Source of the DNA: an uncultured Microbacteriaceae bacterium
GTDB lineage: Bacteria > Actinomycetota > Actinomycetes > Actinomycetales > Microbacteriaceae
NCBI GenBank assembly: GCA_937896185.1
Contig: CALBMG010000177.1
Location: forward strand, 1-13,628
Direction: 5' to 3'
DNA length: 13,628 bases
Shown: piece after piece, positions 7,235-13,628 of the stretch
Position numbering within the stretch: the first letter of the stretch is position 1
How the letters are laid out: each line of letters begins with the position of its first letter
Program-made: the position numbers and the translations under genes
The notes under the pieces: model-generated
Told to the model about the DNA's origin: nothing
The model's database searches: none
What the model saw: only the letters and a program-made list of their open reading frames with translations

Positions 7235-8011
7235 ATGGCTGTCGGACGAATCACGCGCGGGACTACGGGAACAAACCGTCTGCGCCGCATGGACCGATGG
7301 CTGGCGCGGCACAGACGGTTCCTGGCGATGACTAATCCGACCGTTGTCGACTTGGGTTACGGGGCCGCGCCATGGACAGCCTTGGAATTGTTCGACCGGC
7401 TCAGCAGTGTGAATCCGGGCACCACTGTGGTTGGAATCGAGATCGACCCCGAACGCGTGCAGGCCGCTCTGCCGTTTGCAAAGGACGGCGTCAGCTTTCA
7501 CCGCGGCGGGTTCGAAGTCCCGCTGCCCGGTCGCCGCACAGCCGACGTCATCAGGGCCTTTAACGTGTTGCGGCAATACGACGAAACAGAGGTCGCGGGC
7601 ATTTGGGATCAATTGCGGTCCCGCCTCTCGCCGGGGGGAATTCTGATCGACGGCACATGCGACGAAATCGGTCGAGTGTCGACCTGGGTTTCATTGGGAA
7701 CCGATGGTCCCGAAACGTTCACTGTGTCCCTGCGCCTGGAGGAACTCGAAGTCCCGTCGATTGCCGCGGAACGACTGATCAAGGCCCTGATTCACCGCAA
7801 CATCCCCGGTGAACGAATTCATGACTTCTTTGTGGACCTCGACCGATATTGGGCGATTAATTCGCCGTTGGCGGTGTATTCCCCCATCCAGAGGTGGGTG
7901 GCGACGGTTCGGATGATGAAGGACGGTGGCTGGCCGGTGCTCGACAATGCGATCCGTCACCGACTGGGCGACATCACCGTAACGTGGGAAGCCGTGTCAC
8001 CCCGGCAATAG
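7235..8011 (+). CDS. Class I SAM-dependent methyltransferase, substrate unknown
   Basis: The 258-residue product has a Rossmann-type SAM-binding core. Motif I is VVDLGYGAAPW (about residues 37-47), followed by VVGIEIDPERV as the acidic end of strand 2, then a RAFNVLRQY segment and an LSPGGILIDGTCDEIG strand-turn typical of post-motif III. A basic N-terminus (about residues 1-30) precedes the core. The C-terminal third has no motif I recognise. I chose the ATG at 7235 because GGAAG precedes it. An in-frame ATG at 7202 would overlap the gpmA start codon on the other strand. Its last 38 bases overlap the 3' end of ygfZ on the opposite strand. I cannot name the substrate. Confidence 0.85.
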   Translation: MAVGRITRGTTGTNRLRRMDRWLARHRRFLAMTNPTVVDLGYGAAPWTALELFDRLSSVNPGTTVVGIEIDPERVQAALPFAKDGVSFHRGGFEVPLPGRRTADVIRAFNVLRQYDETEVAGIWDQLRSRLSPGGILIDGTCDEIGRVSTWVSLGTDGPETFTVSLRLEELEVPSIAAERLIKALIHRNIPGERIHDFFVDLDRYWAINSPLAVYSPIQRWVATVRMMKDGGWPVLDNAIRHRLGDITVTWEAVSPRQ

Positions 8012-8939
8012 CACCGGCTGTGGGCGAAACGATTACTTCGCAGGTCGCGGCCACAGCGATTCCGTCGTGTTCGACCGTGACTGGAGCATCAACGGGGGTG
8101 GTGCGTTTCACGAGCGCGAGCGCGACGGGGCCTTCCTCGAAGTGGACGCCGGCGGTGGTGATTCTGCCCACAACCTGACCATCGACGAGCACGTCGTCAC
8201 CGGCGGCCACAAACACGGAGTCGCTGCCATCAAGGTGCAACCGGACCACGCGACGAGGCGGATGCCCGACGTTGTGGACCTTGGCCACTGTTTCCTGGCC
8301 GGGGTAGCAGCCTTTGTTCAGGTGCACGGCAGATCGCATCCAGTCCAACTCGTGGGGCAGTGTGGTGACGTCGACGTCTGCGAGCGCCGGACGACCCGCG
8401 ATCACACGCAGAGGCTCAGCAACTGTTGCGGGAACAATGGGCAATGTTGCAACAGCACTGGAGGGCACAACCCATTCGCTGTAATCCCATTCACGCGGCT
8501 GCTCGCCCTCGGCGTACTGGTACCCGCCAGGTTGAACGTGTGCCCAGGGATCGGTCCATTCCGCAATCCCTGACTCGGGTGCGAGTGAACTGCGGCCCAT
8601 CACCACCACGACATCGGCGACCTCGGACACCGACACGTCTTCCATAAAGATTCGGGCGTCGAGCCACTCGACGATGTCAGATGCTGCTGAGCCCGGGGCA
8701 ATCAGCAGGGTCGAATCCGCTTCCTCAACAATGTGGAACACTCGGAGCACTCGGCCCTCGGGGGTCAACGACAGGGCTTCACGAGAATCCCCCGGAGCGA
8801 GGGGTCGCACACGCTGTGTCAGCAGATTATCAAGAAGCGAAAGCCGGTCGGATCCTGTCACCCGCAACACTGCGGCAGGGATCACACAGTACGCGGAACC
8901 CTCCGCGAATGCCCGCTGATCGACGAGCGGGTTCGACAT
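7974..8939 (-). CDS. ygfZ: YgfZ/GcvT-like folate-binding protein
   Basis: YgfZ-family proteins bind tetrahydrofolate and help assemble or repair some iron-sulfur enzymes; they resemble the T protein of the glycine cleavage system but are not aminomethyltransferases. The 321-residue product carries the family signature KGCYPGQE at residues 209-216, including the conserved Cys211. It is followed by VAKVHNVGHPPRR and a C-terminal beta-barrel region. The N-terminal region has the typical RVTGSDRLSLLDNLLTQ stretch. The ATG lies two bases after the stop of the 36-residue gene, so it is the third gene of a compact operon. Its 3' end overlaps the methyltransferase gene by 38 bp on the opposite strand. 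A folate-binding protein a few genes from glnR is also seen in Mycobacterium. Confidence 0.92.
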   Translation of the reverse strand: MSNPLVDQRAFAEGSAYCVIPAAVLRVTGSDRLSLLDNLLTQRVRPLAPGDSREALSLTPEGRVLRVFHIVEEADSTLLIAPGSAASDIVEWLDARIFMEDVSVSEVADVVVVMGRSSLAPESGIAEWTDPWAHVQPGGYQYAEGEQPREWDYSEWVVPSSAVATLPIVPATVAEPLRVIAGRPALADVDVTTLPHELDWMRSAVHLNKGCYPGQETVAKVHNVGHPPRRVVRLHLDGSDSVFVAAGDDVLVDGQVVGRITTAGVHFEEGPVALALVKRTTPVDAPVTVEHDGIAVAATCEVIVSPTAGAIAGVTRLPTLR

Positions 8940-8941
8940 TG

Positions 8942-9052
8942 TTAGCGCTGACCGCGGAACAGGCGAACGAGCACCAGTGCCGACAATGAGCCGATAGCCA
9001 CAAATGCGAGGCCCAGCAGGACCAGGAAGAAAATTTCTACAGCCAAAACCAT
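8942..9052 (-). CDS. 36-residue single-span membrane protein, unknown function
   Basis: A short frame from ATG (9052-9050) to TAA (8944-8942) encodes 36 residues. Almost all of residues 2-29 is hydrophobic (VLAVEIFFLVLLGLAFVAIG, then SLSALVLV). A basic tail RLFRGQR follows. That is a single transmembrane helix with the positive end at the C-terminus, so the C-terminus is probably cytoplasmic. It starts four bases after the stop of the 98-residue membrane gene and ends two bases before ygfZ. That tight spacing is the main support for its being real. A TAGGCT box stands six bases before its ATG, as at gpmA and cysS. I do not recognise a family; it may be a small subunit or regulator of a membrane complex. 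Confidence 0.7.
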   Translation of the reverse strand: MVLAVEIFFLVLLGLAFVAIGSLSALVLVRLFRGQR

Positions 9053-9064
9053 GTCTTTAGCCTA
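9053..9064 (-). promoter_or_regulatory. Putative internal -10 box (TAGGCT) for leaderless small gene and ygfZ
   Basis: On the minus strand TAGGCT (9064-9059) lies six bases before the ATG of the 36-residue gene, overlapping the last codons of the 98-residue membrane gene. The geometry is identical to that before gpmA. It could give a shorter transcript covering only the small gene and ygfZ. This is inferred from the motif alone. Confidence 0.45.
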
Positions 9065-9353
9065 CGCCTTCCCACGTCCAGTCCAGAATCGTGACACCGT
9101 CGACGATTACCGCAATAACCATGGCCACACCCACGATGATGAGCACTCCCGTAGTGGTGAACGCCATCCGATTCACGAGACCCTTTTTGCGCTGCAACGC
9201 CAGCTGGATTCCAAACGTCAGAATGAGGCAGGCGCCCACAACAATCGACAGGGTCGCCGGCCACGGCTGCGCCTCGTTGATCACAAATGCCCCCACGGAA
9301 CCAATCAACGCGACAACCCATACGGGCAAGGCGGTAGCAAATCGACGAGGCAT
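9057..9353 (-). CDS. 98-residue three-span membrane protein, unknown function
   Basis: I do not recognise this protein. It has a basic start (MPRRF) and three predicted membrane helices at about residues 8-25, 33-53 and 66-90. A basic loop RKKGLVNR at about 55-62 separates helices two and three, and the end is a short Trp-rich tail (DWTWEGVG). No catalytic or metal-binding motif is visible. The ATG at 9353 is preceded by AAGGTGG. It is first in the operon with the 36-residue membrane protein and ygfZ, and divergent from glnR across 50 bp. Two consecutive small membrane proteins suggest they may act together, but nothing in the sequence gives the role. Confidence 0.8.
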   Translation of the reverse strand: MPRRFATALPVWVVALIGSVGAFVINEAQPWPATLSIVVGACLILTFGIQLALQRKKGLVNRMAFTTTGVLIIVGVAMVIAVIVDGVTILDWTWEGVG

Positions 9354-9403
9354 ACCACCACCTTAAACGGCTCTAGACTAGAACTGCAGGGGACGGAGGT
9401 TTA
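9354..9403. promoter_or_regulatory. Divergent glnR promoter with symmetric -10 element
   Basis: TCTAGACTAGA (9372-9382) is a perfect inverted repeat about a central A. It contains TAGACT on plus (9374-9379), 24 bases before the glnR ATG, and TAGTCT on minus (9380-9375), 21 bases before the 98-residue gene. A Shine-Dalgarno GGAGGT (9395-9400) lies close to the glnR ATG. The two -10 boxes cannot be occupied together, so the two transcripts may exclude each other. No clear -35 is seen. The role is inferred. Confidence 0.55.
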
Positions 9404-10069
9404 ATGACATCGATCGTTATCCTCACGAGCGCGTCGGATTCGCCGCTCCCCACGTTGGGACTCCTGCCTCATCACGTCATCATCGCCCCGATGACGCCCC
9501 AATCCTTGGCCGATTACAACACGTGCAACCTCGTAATCCTGGATGGCGTACGCGACCTGGTTGCCGCCAAAAATATGGCCAACCTGCTCAACACCGCGAA
9601 ACTGCCCGTTCCCGTGGTGCTGGCGCTCACCGAAAGTTCACTGGCCGTCGTCGACGCATCGTGGGGCATCAGCGACTTCCTGCTCACCACGTCCTCTCTC
9701 GCTGAAATCGATGCTCGCATCCGCCTCGCGGTCACCTCGAATGCCCCAGAATCCGCGACCGGGCTCAGCCATTCGGGCGTCAGCATCGACGAGCACAGCT
9801 TCCAAGCCGCCGTCAACGGACGCGCACTCGACCTGACATTCAAAGAATTCGAACTGCTGCGATTCCTCGTCGCGAACCCGTCACGAGTCTTTACTCGCGA
9901 ACAACTTCTGAGCGAGGTCTGGGGTTACGACTACTTCGGTGGAACCCGCACCGTCGACGTGCACGTGCGACGGTTGCGCGCCAAGTTGGGCGACCATGAA
10001 TCCGTTATCGGAACAGTCAGAAACGTAGGGTATCGTTTCGCTCCTGGGAGTTCACGAGGAGATGACTAG
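9404..10069 (+). CDS. glnR: GlnR-type orphan OmpR-family nitrogen regulator
   Basis: GlnR is the global nitrogen-assimilation regulator in many Actinobacteria and works without a partner kinase. The 221-residue protein has a degenerate receiver. Thr8-Ser9 replaces the usual acidic pair and the conserved Lys is missing (FLLTTSS), but Asp47 remains at the phospho-acceptor position. The stretches [22 protein letters not shown] and [11 protein letters not shown] closely recall GlnR proteins. A complete winged helix follows (about residues 125-217, with [25 protein letters not shown] and [13 protein letters not shown]). No kinase gene is adjacent. It is first in an operon with ppk1 and mutT1, two bases before ppk1. 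An MtrA-type regulator is the main alternative, but the receiver does not fit. Confidence 0.85.
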   Translation: MTSIVILTSASDSPLPTLGLLPHHVIIAPMTPQSLADYNTCNLVILDGVRDLVAAKNMANLLNTAKLPVPVVLALTESSLAVVDASWGISDFLLTTSSLAEIDARIRLAVTSNAPESATGLSHSGVSIDEHSFQAAVNGRALDLTFKEFELLRFLVANPSRVFTREQLLSEVWGYDYFGGTRTVDVHVRRLRAKLGDHESVIGTVRNVGYRFAPGSSRGDD

Positions 10070-10071
10070 CA

Positions 10072-12237
10072 GTGGAAACAACGGGAACAGCGTTATCGGG
10101 TTCAGTCGATAGCGATCTCGCCGACGATTTCGAGAGTGCGCCGGTTCGACACGATGCCAGCCTGCCCGTCGACCGGTTCCTCGACCGTGAAGCCTCATGG
10201 CTCGCGTTCAACCGCAGGGTGCTGGAATTAGCCGAGGATACGCGGATTCCACTGCTGGAGCGACTGAACTATTTCGCCATCTTTGCGGGCAACCTCGACG
10301 AATTTTTCATGGTCCGTGTCGCCGGTTTGAAGCGACGCATCGAAACGGGAATCGCGGTGCCTACCAACATCGGGCGCGGCCCCCACGAGGTGCTCGCCGA
10401 CATTCACCGGTCCGCACACAAGCTGCAGGAACGGCATGCGGCGGCGTTTGCCCAACTTTCTCGTGAAGACCTGGTGAACGCGGGAATCCAGATTGACCGT
10501 ATCGCCGACCTGGGCGACGACGACCGTGCGTACATCACCGACATGTACCTGAACCAGATCTTCCCCGTTCTGACCCCGTTGGCCGTCGACCCCGCACACC
10601 CGTTCCCCTATATTTCGGGCCTGTCCATGAACCTCGCCGTGCGTGTGCGAAACCCTCGCACCGACGAAGCCAACTTTGCCCGTGTCAAGGTCCCTGGCAA
10701 CCTGCCCCGTTTTGTGTCACTACCCGATGACGGCAGTGGCCGGCTGAAATTCGTCACACTGGACGACCTGATTTCACACCACCTGTCCAGCCTGTTCCCC
10801 GGCATGGAGATTCTCGACCACCACGCGTTCCGTCTCACCCGTAACGAAGACATGGAAATCGACGAGGACGAAAGTGAAAATCTGATTCAGGCGTTGGAAG
10901 CCGGACTGTCGCGTCGCCGATTTGGCGAACCCATCCGACTCGAAATCAGCACCGACATGGATGACGTGACACTGGGGTTGCTGGTACGCGAATTGGGACT
11001 TGACGATGACGAGGTCTATCGTCTGCCCGGCATCCTCGGCCTGGATTCACTGTTTGAAATTTCGGGAATTCGACGCCCAGAGCTGAAGTTCCCCAAACAG
11101 GTTCCCGCCACCGTGGCAGCATTTCAACCGCTGGAACCGGGCGGGTCGGCCAATATTTTCAAGGCCATGCGCGACGGCGAAGTGCTGGTGCACCACCCCT
11201 ATGAATCATTCGCCACCAGCGTGCAGGCATTTATCGAACAAGCCGCAGCTGACCCCGCAGTGTTGGCAATCAAACAAACCCTGTACCGCACCAGCGGAGA
11301 TTCACCCATCGTTCAGGCCCTCATCGCTGCCGCAGAGTCAGGCAAGAGCGTTCTCGCTCTGGTCGAACTGAAGGCACGCTTTGACGAACAGGCCAACATC
11401 AAGTGGGCGCGCAAGCTGGAAAAGGCGGGGGTACACGTCGTGTACGGACTCGTCGGGCTCAAAACACACTGCAAACTCACCCAGGTCATCCGCCGCGAAA
11501 AGTCAGGCGAATTGGGCTACTACTCGCACATCGGCACAGGAAACTACAACCCCAAAACGAGCCGACTCTACGAAGACTTAGGGCTCTTCACCACATCGAC
11601 CGAAGTCGGTGGCGAACTGACCCGACTTTTTAACGAGCTCAGTGGCTACGCCATCGAAAAGAAATTCAAGAGACTGCTGGTGGCACCGCGATATCTGCGA
11701 TCCGGTCTGCTGAAACTTGTCGCCAAAGAGACCGAGGCCGCGCTCGCCGGTGAGCCCGCGGGAATCCGCATCAAAGTCAACTCGCTGGTCGACGAAACGA
11801 TCATCGACGCCCTGTACAAGGCCAGCCAGGCCGGCGTCACTGTGGACATATCCGTTCGCGGAATCTGTTCGCTGATTCCCGGCCGCCCCGGGCTATCCGA
11901 CAACATCCGAGTGCACAGCATCTTGGGAAGATACCTCGAACACTCCCGAATTTTCTCATTCCACAACGGCGGAAAGCCGATCGTCTACATCGGGTCAAGC
12001 GACATGATGCACCGCAACCTCGACCGACGCATCGAAGTGCTCGTGCGACTCGAGGCCCAACACCACATCGACTATGTGGAAAGATTGCTTGACCTGCACA
12101 TGAGCGACACCGCATCGACGTGGGTGCTGGGCAGCGACGGAGGATGGTCGCGACGCACTGGCGACGAACTGATCGACGTCCAAAACCACGTCATGCACGA
12201 AACGGAAGTACGAAACCGAATGGGAGCGAACCGATGA
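10072..12237 (+). CDS. ppk1: Polyphosphate kinase 1
   Basis: PPK1 makes inorganic polyphosphate from ATP, reversibly, and in phosphate-linked loci supports storage and stress responses. The 721-residue length is normal for actinobacterial PPK1. The N domain contains [17 protein letters not shown] and the middle domain [15 protein letters not shown]. The two C-terminal phospholipase-D-like domains hold LKTHCK (His466, the expected autophosphorylated residue) and [13 protein letters not shown] (His624, the second catalytic His). The first about 35 residues are an acidic variable leader. It starts with GTG, ten bases after a GAGGAG Shine-Dalgarno inside the end of glnR, so it is co-transcribed with glnR. 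Its stop overlaps the mutT1 start (ATGA). Confidence 0.97.
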   Translation: METTGTALSGSVDSDLADDFESAPVRHDASLPVDRFLDREASWLAFNRRVLELAEDTRIPLLERLNYFAIFAGNLDEFFMVRVAGLKRRIETGIAVPTNIGRGPHEVLADIHRSAHKLQERHAAAFAQLSREDLVNAGIQIDRIADLGDDDRAYITDMYLNQIFPVLTPLAVDPAHPFPYISGLSMNLAVRVRNPRTDEANFARVKVPGNLPRFVSLPDDGSGRLKFVTLDDLISHHLSSLFPGMEILDHHAFRLTRNEDMEIDEDESENLIQALEAGLSRRRFGEPIRLEISTDMDDVTLGLLVRELGLDDDEVYRLPGILGLDSLFEISGIRRPELKFPKQVPATVAAFQPLEPGGSANIFKAMRDGEVLVHHPYESFATSVQAFIEQAAADPAVLAIKQTLYRTSGDSPIVQALIAAAESGKSVLALVELKARFDEQANIKWARKLEKAGVHVVYGLVGLKTHCKLTQVIRREKSGELGYYSHIGTGNYNPKTSRLYEDLGLFTTSTEVGGELTRLFNELSGYAIEKKFKRLLVAPRYLRSGLLKLVAKETEAALAGEPAGIRIKVNSLVDETIIDALYKASQAGVTVDISVRGICSLIPGRPGLSDNIRVHSILGRYLEHSRIFSFHNGGKPIVYIGSSDMMHRNLDRRIEVLVRLEAQHHIDYVERLLDLHMSDTASTWVLGSDGGWSRRTGDELIDVQNHVMHETEVRNRMGANR

Positions 12238-13178
12238 TCCCCGCTGGCTCGATTTTGGCCGCCGGCGCGGTGTGTTGGAAAGTTGTTGACGGCGAGGTGC
12301 GAATCCTTTTGGTGCACCGCACCCAGCACAAGGACATTTCGATCCCCAAGGGAAAACTGGATCCGGGCGAGACCTTGCCCGAGACGGCTGTGCGGGAAAT
12401 TCGCGAAGAAACTGGCCTGGACATCGTGTTGGGGCCATCACTCGGCGGTGTTGAATACAAGCTCCCCGGCAACGGCAAAAACAAGTACGTGCACTATTGG
12501 GCGGCCGAAGTAGACCCGACCAAGGCGGAACGCAGCCCGTTCACATCGAACGATGAAATCTATGCGCTGGAATGGGTGAGCCTTGCGAAGGCCGCCACCA
12601 GGCTGTCGTATTCCCACGATGTGGGGCTGATTCGTCGTTTTGAAAAACTCGTCAAGGCGGGCCTCGCCCGGACCACCCCGTTTATCGTGGTGCGCCACGG
12701 CAAGGCTGTCCCCGCATCGAACTGGGATGGCCCCGATTCCACTCGGCCTCTGTTGCACGCAGGAATCGAACAGTCGCGCGCGATCGCCGGTGGTTTGGCC
12801 TCGTTCGGCATAACCACCATCTATTCGTCGCCGGCATCGCGATGCGTGAACACCATTGGACCCGTGTCGTATTTGAGCGGAGCGAACGTAAAAATTACGA
12901 ACAAGGTCGCTCAAGACAAATACGACCCCACTGGTGAACTTCCCGAGCTGTTTGTCACAAAGCGGTTGCGCAAAAATGAACCGATCATTGTGTGCTCGCA
13001 CGGACCTGTAATTCCCCAGCTGGTTCAGTCAGTGGTCGAGGCGACCGGGTCCGACATCACACCCGGCGTGCGTCGTTCGGCAGCATTAGGAACCGGTGAT
13101 TTCTCGGTGTTCCACATCGGACGCACCTCAAAGGGCGAACCCCGTCTCGTATCCGTAGAAACGCACGAAGCGCCCTAA
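12234..13178 (+). CDS. mutT1: Two-domain Nudix hydrolase/histidine phosphatase, MutT1 type
   Basis: The 314-residue protein joins a Nudix domain to a histidine-phosphatase domain. The Nudix box GX5EX7REUXEEXGU is intact at residues 40-62 (Gly40, Glu46, REIREETGL at 54-62). The second domain begins [11 protein letters not shown] (His155 of the RHG motif), has [10 protein letters not shown] (Arg203) and ends with [10 protein letters not shown] (His256), so both phosphatase signatures are present. Mycobacterial MutT1 has this architecture, removes 8-oxo-GTP/dGTP and lies beside ppk1 there too. The sequence supports the architecture, and the substrate is inferred from the family. The ATG overlaps the ppk1 stop by four bases. 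An upstream frame extension to 12120 lies inside ppk1 and is not used. Confidence 0.93.
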   Translation: MIPAGSILAAGAVCWKVVDGEVRILLVHRTQHKDISIPKGKLDPGETLPETAVREIREETGLDIVLGPSLGGVEYKLPGNGKNKYVHYWAAEVDPTKAERSPFTSNDEIYALEWVSLAKAATRLSYSHDVGLIRRFEKLVKAGLARTTPFIVVRHGKAVPASNWDGPDSTRPLLHAGIEQSRAIAGGLASFGITTIYSSPASRCVNTIGPVSYLSGANVKITNKVAQDKYDPTGELPELFVTKRLRKNEPIIVCSHGPVIPQLVQSVVEATGSDITPGVRRSAALGTGDFSVFHIGRTSKGEPRLVSVETHEAP

Positions 13179-13187
13179 TTTGGGGCG
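13171..13187. terminator. Possible weak hairpin at the mutT1 stop codon
   Basis: CGCCC (13171-13175) can pair with GGGCG (13183-13187) across a loop that holds the TAA stop codon. There is no T run. It may contribute to termination or 3'-end stability after mutT1, or it may be chance. Its right arm touches the next inverted repeat. Confidence 0.3.
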
Positions 13188-13271
13188 TCGGGCCGTGGGT
13201 ACGCCTCACGGCAAGCGGTCGCTCTAGGCGACGATTTTCAATGGAACCCGGGGTATCCAGCACGGCCCGAC
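13187..13271. ncRNA. Candidate structured RNA closed by 11-bp inverted repeat
   Basis: GTCGGGCCGTG (13187-13197) and CACGGCCCGAC (13261-13271) are perfectly complementary and enclose 63 bases. Inside are a five-pair hairpin GTCGC/GCGAC around TCTAG and a possible GGAACC/GGTATCC pairing. GCCGTG in the left arm can alternatively pair with a nearby CACGGC, so two folds compete. I could not match it to tRNA, SRP RNA or a riboswitch class. The strand is unknown. It could also be a large terminator between the convergent mutT1 and the partial gene. Confidence 0.35.
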
Positions 13272-13350
13272 AGTGCAATTGTACCCGCGAATAACCCGGG
13301 ACCGGTTGCCGAATTCCTCGGCACAGGACACCGTAAGGCGCGCCTCGACG

Positions 13351-13616
13351 TTATCTCAACGCCGTCGGCGACTGACGAGCCAGCGCGGCGCACGCCGAAA
13401 AATCTGCGGCAAAACCCGCCAATACCGCGGCCCTGTGGGTGCGTTCTGTGGATTCCGCAGCGACCATTTCAGGTGCCGCAAAAATATTGGCGGGGCCGCC
13501 TGCGAGTGAACCAGCTTCGTCGTCCGCCTGATGTGCCAGCGCCACCAGTCCGTGCGCGCTGATGCGACAATACGATGCCGCACGATCCAATGCCGTCGGC
13601 AAGTCCCCCACAAACA
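13351..13616 (-). CDS. Partial gene, C-terminal about 88 residues, not identified
   Basis: A minus-strand frame enters at the contig end and stops at TAA (13353-13351). The upstream part is missing; the TTG at the very edge is not a convincing start. The product is Ala-rich and mostly helical, with a GGPANIFAAPEMV stretch and the end ARQSPTALR. Its codons favour G/C at third positions, like the neighbours, which supports a real gene. The pattern of a helix, then Gly-Gly-Pro, then Ala-Pro-Glu faintly recalls the C-terminus of NAD(P)HX dehydratase or ribokinase-like proteins, but this is weak and I do not name it. It is convergent with mutT1. Confidence 0.55.
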
Positions 13617-13628
13617 AGATCGGAAGAG
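13617..13628. other. Residual Illumina adapter sequence at contig end
   Basis: The last 12 bases are AGATCGGAAGAG, an exact match to the start of the standard Illumina TruSeq-type adapter. Its position at the very end of the window makes chance very unlikely. These bases are probably not genomic, and the window appears to end at an assembly end. Confidence 0.9.

Noticed and set aside
12438..13001. Minus-strand open frame of 187 residues across mutT1
   Set aside because: It is antisense to the intact Nudix and phosphatase motifs, and no family feature is visible.
13187..13271. tRNA or SRP RNA identity for the inverted-repeat element
   Set aside because: No T-loop GTTCGA-type sequence, no anticodon arm of normal length and no SRP GGAAG-type loop are present on either strand.
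13057..13278. Minus-strand 73-residue frame at the end of mutT1
   Set aside because: It runs through the structured element and the mutT1 3' end in antisense, is Arg-rich and has no recognisable domain.
1..13628. CRISPR array, transposase, toxin-antitoxin or phage genes
   Set aside because: No regularly spaced direct repeats of that kind, no transposase or integrase motifs and no toxin-antitoxin pair were seen; the two small membrane genes do not have an antitoxin-like partner.

Overview
The window looks like a chromosomal stretch from a moderately high-GC actinobacterium, most likely in or near Microbacteriaceae. The reasons are CarD, a fused IspD-IspF, an LpqE-type lipoprotein beside carD, a SenX3/RegX3 phosphate two-component pair, a GlnR-type orphan regulator and a two-domain MutT1. 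No rRNA, tRNA, insertion sequence, prophage or CRISPR array was seen. The content is core housekeeping plus phosphate/polyphosphate physiology, not an accessory island, and I found no clear novel multi-gene system.

Left block (1-3748): cysS (its last codons lie off the left edge), ispDF and carD form a minus-strand operon. The lipoprotein lpqE is divergent on the plus strand and ends at a strong bidirectional terminator. The order cysS-ispF-ispD-carD/lpqE is the same as in Mycobacterium, with ispD and ispF fused here.

Middle block (3751-8939): senX3-regX3 on minus faces phoU on plus across a 159-bp region carrying a PHO-box-like array with an 11-nt period. gpmA (minus) converges on phoU. A class I methyltransferase gene is divergent from gpmA and its 3' end overlaps that of the YgfZ-like folate-binding gene. 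ygfZ is the last gene of a tight minus-strand operon that also encodes a 98-residue membrane protein and a 36-residue single-span membrane protein.

Right block (8942-13628): glnR, ppk1 and mutT1 form a plus-strand operon, divergent from the membrane-protein operon. Together with senX3/regX3/phoU this puts phosphate sensing, polyphosphate synthesis and the presumed nitrogen regulator within about 10 kb. Beyond mutT1 lie an 85-nt segment closed by a perfect 11-bp inverted repeat, the C-terminal part of an unidentified minus-strand gene, and then AGATCGGAAGAG. That is the start of the common Illumina adapter, so the window apparently ends at an untrimmed contig end.

The most interesting non-genic signal is TAGGCT followed by exactly six bases and a start codon, seen at cysS, gpmA and the 36-residue gene. 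This is the geometry expected of leaderless transcription. Two of these promoters sit inside the 3' end of the upstream gene. Three divergent gene pairs also contain TAnnnTA, which reads as a -10 element on both strands.
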